A stretch of DNA of 63,659 nt, taken from the NCBI GenBank assembly GCA_022451065.1, contig JAKUOU010000001.1:1-63659 (forward strand). The letters run 5' to 3'. Position numbers and translations under genes: made by a program. Source of the DNA: Pedosphaera sp. GTDB lineage: Bacteria > Verrucomicrobiota > Verrucomicrobiia > Limisphaerales > UBA1096. The notes beneath the pieces were generated by a model. It worked only from the letters and a program-made list of their open reading frames with translations. It ran no database searches and was not told the origin of the DNA. Below are positions 59,533-63,659 of this stretch, piece after piece. Every line of letters starts with the position of its first letter. Position 1 is the stretch's first letter.

Positions 59533-61104
59533 ATGAAACACACAAGTAGAAAACAGTCCCGCAGATATTGTGTTACTGTTCTGAGTGCTGCCGTGTGCAG
59601 TCTTTCCCTAGCCAGCACCATTGTGGCTCAGCAGGTTGCACCGGAGAAGCGTCCCAACATCGTGATGATCGTTGCGGACGATATGAACTGGGATACGCCC
59701 GGCTGCTTAGGTGGCGCTGGCCCGGACATCACGCCCAACATCGATCGCCTGGCCTCGGAGGGGATTCGGTTTGAGCACGCGTATGTAAACATCGCGGTTT
59801 GCACGCCTTCGCGGAGTGTGATGCTTACGGGGTTGTATTCACACAACAACGGTGCGGAGGGATTTCAGCGGATTAATCCCGGCACGCCGACTCTGCCTGC
59901 GATTCTCAGTGAGGAAGGTTATCTCTGCGGGACGATTGGGAAGCCGCTGAGGCAGCAGGATGTTTTTCATTGGTCAGTCAATTATCGCTGGCAGGGAACG
60001 GGCGATGAGAACCGTTGGGGCCGCGATCCAGAGGTTTATCGGCGATTCGCAAAGTCGTTTTTTCAAATGGCCAAAGTGGCACAGCAGCCGTTTTTTTTGA
60101 TGGCGAGTTCACATGATCCTCACCGGCCCTACGGTGGTGGAAAATCCAACGCTCCACATTTTGAGCGAACAAAATCGTCACGCACTTACAAACCCAGTGA
60201 AGTGAAGGTGCCGGGATTCCTTCCCGACATTCCGGACGTGCGCAAGGAGATGGCAGGGTACTGCACCTCGGCAAGGCGACTGGATGACATGGTGGGGGTA
60301 ATTCTTTCGGAGCTGGCCAAAACGAAAAATACCGACGACACGGTTGTTGTGTTCCTTTCGGATCACGGAATGTCGGTGCCGTTTGCCAAAACGAATTGCT
60401 ATGTGGAAAGCACCCGAACGCCGTTGATCATTCGTTGGCCCAAGCAAACTCAAAAAAAACAAGTTGATCGTGAGCACATGATTTCGACGGTTGACCTGTT
60501 GCCGACGCTGCTTGAGGCGGTCGATTTACCACTGCCGGAGAAGTTGGATGGCCGTTCGTTTTTTTCTTTGTTGAATGGAGAAAAACAGAGTGGTCGTGAC
60601 GCCATCTTCGCGCAGTTTCATCATATCCATGGTCGCAATCCATATCCAATGCGATCGATCATCACAAAAGATCACGCTTACATTTTTAACGCGTGGTCCA
60701 ATGGCAAACGCACGTATCGGGCCGAGCCGATGGCGGGGTTGACATATCGTGCAATGAAAAGGGCGGGAGAGAAAACTCCGAGCTTGGCCAAGCGCGTGCA
60801 TCACCTCGAATACCGAACGGTTGAGGAATTCTACAATCTTAGAAAGGATCCGTTTTGTCTCGAAAACTTGCTTGCGAACAAACAGCAAGGGGCGACCTCC
60901 AAGTCAAGCAAGCAGGCGCTTGAAATGCTTCGGCAAAAACTTCGGACGTGGATGGTGAAGTATAACGATTTTGCATTGGATGCGTTTGACCATCGTGATT
61001 CGCTCGAAGCGCTTGAGCAGTTCATGCAGGATTACACCCAGCGTTCAGGGAAAGAGGTCGAGGCGATGAAACCTTACGAGGAAGCCAAGCGCTATGGTTT
61101 TTGA
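59533..61104 (+). CDS. Secreted sulfatase, heparan N-sulfatase (sulfamidase)-like
   Basis: A 523-residue sulfatase with a signal peptide ahead of 'PNIVMIVADDMNWDTPGCLG', the metal site. The active-site segment 'NIAVCTPSRSVMLTGLYSHN' contains C90-T-P-S-R94. 'NGAEGFQRINPGTPTLPAIL', 'LMASSHDPHRPY' and 'VVFLSDHGMSVPFAKTNCYV' match the sulfamidase/N-sulfoglucosamine-sulfohydrolase style, although substrate cannot be assigned by reading alone. The end overlaps the TauD-like gene by 11 bp. The 89 bp upstream probably contains the promoter; I see no clear elements. Confidence 0.92.
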   Translation: MKHTSRKQSRRYCVTVLSAAVCSLSLASTIVAQQVAPEKRPNIVMIVADDMNWDTPGCLGGAGPDITPNIDRLASEGIRFEHAYVNIAVCTPSRSVMLTGLYSHNNGAEGFQRINPGTPTLPAILSEEGYLCGTIGKPLRQQDVFHWSVNYRWQGTGDENRWGRDPEVYRRFAKSFFQMAKVAQQPFFLMASSHDPHRPYGGGKSNAPHFERTKSSRTYKPSEVKVPGFLPDIPDVRKEMAGYCTSARRLDDMVGVILSELAKTKNTDDTVVVFLSDHGMSVPFAKTNCYVESTRTPLIIRWPKQTQKKQVDREHMISTVDLLPTLLEAVDLPLPEKLDGRSFFSLLNGEKQSGRDAIFAQFHHIHGRNPYPMRSIITKDHAYIFNAWSNGKRTYRAEPMAGLTYRAMKRAGEKTPSLAKRVHHLEYRTVEEFYNLRKDPFCLENLLANKQQGATSKSSKQALEMLRQKLRTWMVKYNDFALDAFDHRDSLEALEQFMQDYTQRSGKEVEAMKPYEEAKRYGF

Positions 61105-62074
61105 CATGATGAATCTTCTCACCGTTCCGGGGCAGCACGAGTACGGCGGGAAGCCGTTTCCATTGGCGATCAAGGCGCCGGAAGGTTCCCTGTCCGAAGG
61201 TTGCGAATGGGCGAGTGGAGTTGCTGACGAATTATCCAAGGCGGCCTTTGAGCACGGAGCTGTTTTGGTCCAAGGTTTGCCAATGACATCACCGGAAGAT
61301 TTTGATGCGATTGTTCGTGCTTTCAATTATCCAAATTTCTCCTACGCCGATTCGTTGTCAAATGCCTATCGAATAAACTTCACACCACGGGTGTTTTCAG
61401 CGAACGAAGCGCCATCGGATATCACAATCTTTTTACATCACGAGATGGCTCAGACACCTATTTATCCCAGTAAACTAATTTTCTTTTGTCAAAAGGCTGC
61501 GGCTGAAGGTGGGGCGACGCCGATTTGTCGTTCGGATGTCCTGTGGGAGCGGCTGAAGGAAGAACGCCTTCAGTTTGCCGCTGCCTGTTTGGACAAGGGC
61601 TTGAAGTATTCCAACGTGATGCCAACTGAGGCGGACAAATTGTCCGGAATGGGACGCAGTTGGCAAAGCACTTTCAGCGTGGACACCCGCAAAGACGCCG
61701 AGGCGCGCTTGGCCAAGCTGAGTTATTCATGGGAGTGGCAGCCGAATGGCGACCTGCGAGTTACCACGCCAGTGCTCCCCGCAGTGCGCGACCTTGGCGA
61801 TGGGCGCGCCAGTTTTTTCAACCAACTCATCGCTGCCTTCAACGGCTGGAAAGACACCCGCAACGATCCGGCCAGGGCGATTACCTTCGGCGACGGCGCG
61901 CCACTTGATTCGGGAGACGTGGCTGCTGCGAGCGCCATCGCCGACGAAGTCACCTTCGATATCCCATGGCAAGCCGGCGATCTTGCCTTGGTTGACAATT
62001 ATGTCGCCATGCACGGCCGTCGTAATTTCAAGGGGACCCGCAGGGTGTTGGCGTCTCTTGTTGCTGACCATTAA
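61094..62074 (+). CDS. TauD/TfdA-family Fe(II)/2-oxoglutarate dioxygenase
   Basis: A 326-residue cytoplasmic protein with no signal peptide. Iron ligands are H115-x-E117 in 'TIFLHHEMAQTPIYPSKLIF' (HxE rather than the commoner HxD, as in clavaminate-synthase-type members) and His307 in 'VDNYVAMHGRRNFKGTRRVL', with Arg317 expected to bind 2-oxoglutarate. 'AAAEGGATPICRSDVLWERL' is the usual family block. Members hydroxylate sulfonates, alkyl sulfates, amino acids or betaines. Overlap with the sulfatase gene suggests linkage to sulfated compounds, but the substrate is unknown. Confidence 0.85.
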   Translation: MVFDMMNLLTVPGQHEYGGKPFPLAIKAPEGSLSEGCEWASGVADELSKAAFEHGAVLVQGLPMTSPEDFDAIVRAFNYPNFSYADSLSNAYRINFTPRVFSANEAPSDITIFLHHEMAQTPIYPSKLIFFCQKAAAEGGATPICRSDVLWERLKEERLQFAAACLDKGLKYSNVMPTEADKLSGMGRSWQSTFSVDTRKDAEARLAKLSYSWEWQPNGDLRVTTPVLPAVRDLGDGRASFFNQLIAAFNGWKDTRNDPARAITFGDGAPLDSGDVAAASAIADEVTFDIPWQAGDLALVDNYVAMHGRRNFKGTRRVLASLVADH

Positions 62075-62177
62075 ACCCCGGTAATTGGCACAAAGAAGTT
62101 GTTGGATAAACCATATTCAAAGTGTAGTTTTCTGGGCGGCAAAAAACCCATCGGATTAAATCAAACTAACGAACATA

Positions 62178-62897
62178 ATGTTGAAAAACAGACACCTGAA
62201 TATCATCGGCAGACGTCGTTTTCTGAAGAAAGCAGCTCTGGGTGCCACCGCATTCTGGACGGTTAGAGGTGCCTTTGCGGAGGCCCTCACTTTGACGCCC
62301 AGGCAAACCGAAGGTCCCCTCTACCCGGATCATCTTCCTCTGGACACTGACAACGACCTTCTTCGTATCAACGACTCCATTACCCCCGCAGTTGGCGAGG
62401 TGTCACATGTCAGAGGGAAAATCCTCGATAGCAAGGGAGATCCCATCAGGAACGCCATTGTGGAATTATGGCAGGTGGACAGTCAGGGCGTGTACATTCA
62501 CTCGGAGACCGCGAAAAGTTCAAAAAGAGACAAGAACTTTCAGGGTTTTGGAAGGTTCATCACCGGAAGCTCTGGTGAATATTACTTTAGGACCGTCAAG
62601 CCGCCTGCATACGGCGGCAGGGCGCAACACATTCACTTTGCCGTGATCCGTGGCAAGCATCGGGTATTGACCACGCAGCTTTACGTGAAGGGCGATCCAA
62701 AGATCAAGCGGGATGGGTCCATCAATGAAATCAAGAATCTGAATTTGAGGAACATGCTCATTAAGGAGTTCAAGCCCTTGAAGGGATCAAAGACTGGTGA
62801 ACTGACCGTCGATTTTGATCTGGTTGTCGGTGTCACGCCGGAGGATCCGAAGGAGGATCCGTTGAGGTTTCAAAACCCAAAATATAAGAAGGGCTAA
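62178..62897 (+). CDS. Tat-exported intradiol ring-cleavage dioxygenase
   Basis: A 239-residue protein with a Tat signal ('GRRRFLKKAALGATAFWTVR'). The intradiol dioxygenase fold begins 'TPRQTEGPLYPDHLPLDTDN'. The four Fe(III) ligands can be placed: Tyr in 'WQVDSQGVYIHSE', Tyr in 'FRTVKPPAYGGR' and two His in 'AQHIHFAVI'. Family members cleave catechols such as protocatechuate between the hydroxyl groups; exported ones may act on aromatic side groups of plant or algal polymers. The gene is preceded by 103 bp with no clear motif and followed by a 7-bp-stem hairpin (62907-62930). Confidence 0.85.
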   Translation: MLKNRHLNIIGRRRFLKKAALGATAFWTVRGAFAEALTLTPRQTEGPLYPDHLPLDTDNDLLRINDSITPAVGEVSHVRGKILDSKGDPIRNAIVELWQVDSQGVYIHSETAKSSKRDKNFQGFGRFITGSSGEYYFRTVKPPAYGGRAQHIHFAVIRGKHRVLTTQLYVKGDPKIKRDGSINEIKNLNLRNMLIKEFKPLKGSKTGELTVDFDLVVGVTPEDPKEDPLRFQNPKYKKG

Positions 62898-62906
62898 GCC
62901 CAGCTC

Positions 62907-62930
62907 CTCGGCGCAGGTTTTCCCGCCGAG
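62907..62930 (+). terminator. Possible transcription-ending hairpin after the intradiol dioxygenase gene
   Basis: A perfect 7-bp stem, CTCGGCG pairing with CGCCGAG around a 10-base loop, starts 9 bp after the stop codon. There is no T-tract, so it is only a weak candidate; a Rho-dependent or mRNA-stabilising role is equally possible. Confidence 0.3.
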
Positions 62931-63012
62931 TAAATTGAAGGGCGGCAACTTCGATGGGCACTTCGCCTTTTCAGTTGCGGATTTCCTGAGGCTGCCATCT
63001 AATCGTCCGTGA

Positions 63013-63659
63013 TGCATCAGCTTTTGAAATGCCTACTACTGTCTTTCGGTTTTACGGCAGTTGGCTTGATGGCTAATCCCACGACAGAGCAGGTCGAGTT
63101 TTTCGAGAAAAACATTCGACCCGCCCTCGCCGAGCATTGCTACGAGTGCCACAACAGCAGCGATAAGGCCAAGGGCGGGCTTGCGCTGGATTGGCGGGGC
63201 GGCTTGGCCAAGGGCAGCGATAGTGGGCCGGTGATCGTCGCTGGCAAGCCGGATGAGAGCCTGTTGCTCCGGGCGATCCGCCACGAGGTCAAGGAACTTA
63301 AAATGCCCAAGGGTGGTCCGAAATTGTCCTCGTTGGTGATCGGTAATTTCGAAACATGGATCATGATGGGCGCTCCCGACCCGCGATCCAAGCAGCCCAG
63401 CAAGGCGGACATCGCCAAGGCCACCTCTTGGGAAACCACTCGTGAGCGCCGTAAGCAGTGGTGGAGTTTTCAGCCGATCCGTTCTCCCGTTCTGCCAAAG
63501 GTGAACGGCGAGTGGGCGCAGACCGACATCGACAAGTTCATCCAGGCCGCCTTGGAGGCTGAGGGTCTTTCTCCGGCGGGCAACGCCGAACCGCACGCAC
63601 TCATTCGCCGCTTGTCGTTCGTGTTGACCGGCTTACCACCGACGCCGGAGGAGACGACG
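63013..63659 (+). CDS. Planctomycete-type c-cytochrome with DUF1549 domain, 3' end cut off
   Basis: The frame opens at ATG 63013 and continues past the right edge (215 residues visible). The signal peptide is 'MHQLLKCLLLSFGFTAVGLM'. A PSCyt1 haem domain follows: 'FFEKNIRPALAEHCYECHNS' (CxxCH), 'GGLALDWRGGLAKGSDSGPV' and 'KMPKGGPKLS'. Then comes the DUF1549 start, 'WWSFQPIRSPVLPK', 'IDKFIQAALEAEGLSPAGNA' and 'LIRRLSFVLTGLPPTPEE'. Full-length members continue with DUF1549 and DUF1553 and are often followed by a DUF1501 gene. These exported cytochromes are widespread in Planctomycetes and Verrucomicrobia; their role is unresolved. Confidence 0.9.

Noticed and set aside
1-63659. rRNA, tRNA, CRISPR arrays, insertion sequences, integrases or phage genes
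   Set aside because: I looked for them and saw none; decayed sulfatase and DUF1549 fragments show gene loss, but no mobile-element ends were found beside them.

Overview
The window looks like a chromosome segment of a free-living, probably marine bacterium of the Planctomycetes-Verrucomicrobia group, most likely Verrucomicrobia. This is an inference from family content: two DUF1501 proteins, two DUF1552 + DUF1592-type cytochrome pairs, a DUF1549-type cytochrome, eight intact sulfatases, PQQ-like propellers, a DUF1080 protein and Tat-exported Gfo/Idh/MocA and intradiol enzymes. GC content is moderately high and genes are tightly packed, with many ATGA or one-base overlaps. I saw no rRNA, tRNA, CRISPR array, transposase or phage gene.

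Left part (1-17761). A secreted repeat protein runs off the left edge on the minus strand. A LuxR-type regulator with a degenerate receiver follows, then a tight 13-gene plus-strand cluster: MttB-family methyltransferase, corrinoid protein, ASKHA/ferredoxin corrinoid activator, a MetH-activation-like protein with a Cys-rich tail, a homocysteine S-methyltransferase, a 108-aa orphan, EtfB, EtfA, two DAO-family flavoproteins (one a full dimethylglycine/sarcosine dehydrogenase), a DgcB-like membrane Fe-S oxidoreductase and a class III aminotransferase. I read it as a quaternary-amine (probably glycine betaine) demethylation pathway. The first methyl would go through a corrinoid protein to homocysteine. 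The next two would be removed oxidatively, with electrons passing through ETF to the quinone pool. The first half looks like a methionine synthase split into single proteins, with the folate module replaced by an MttB-type enzyme.

Middle and right part (17762-63659). This is a polysaccharide-utilisation-like region: eight intact sulfatases, one internally deleted sulfatase pseudogene and one sulfatase tail remnant, several esterases (SASA, SGNH and alpha/beta hydrolases), xylose isomerase, a sorbitol/xylitol-type dehydrogenase, a phosphodiester glycosidase, a DUF1080 putative glycan hydrolase, three PQQ-like propellers, Gfo/Idh/MocA, TauD-like and secreted intradiol dioxygenases. No classical glycoside hydrolase is visible. 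Two DUF1592-type cytochrome/DUF1552 pairs lie back to back in mirrored order (48323-56577), and a DUF1549-type cytochrome gene leaves the window at the right edge.

Most notable: the split MetH/MttB methyl-transfer module; a secreted LRR protein ending in a von Hippel-Lindau-like beta domain (33774-34628); and a palindrome, CTTGGCCAAG, found 15 times in all three codon phases. Domain assignments come from reading motifs by eye; no database search was run.
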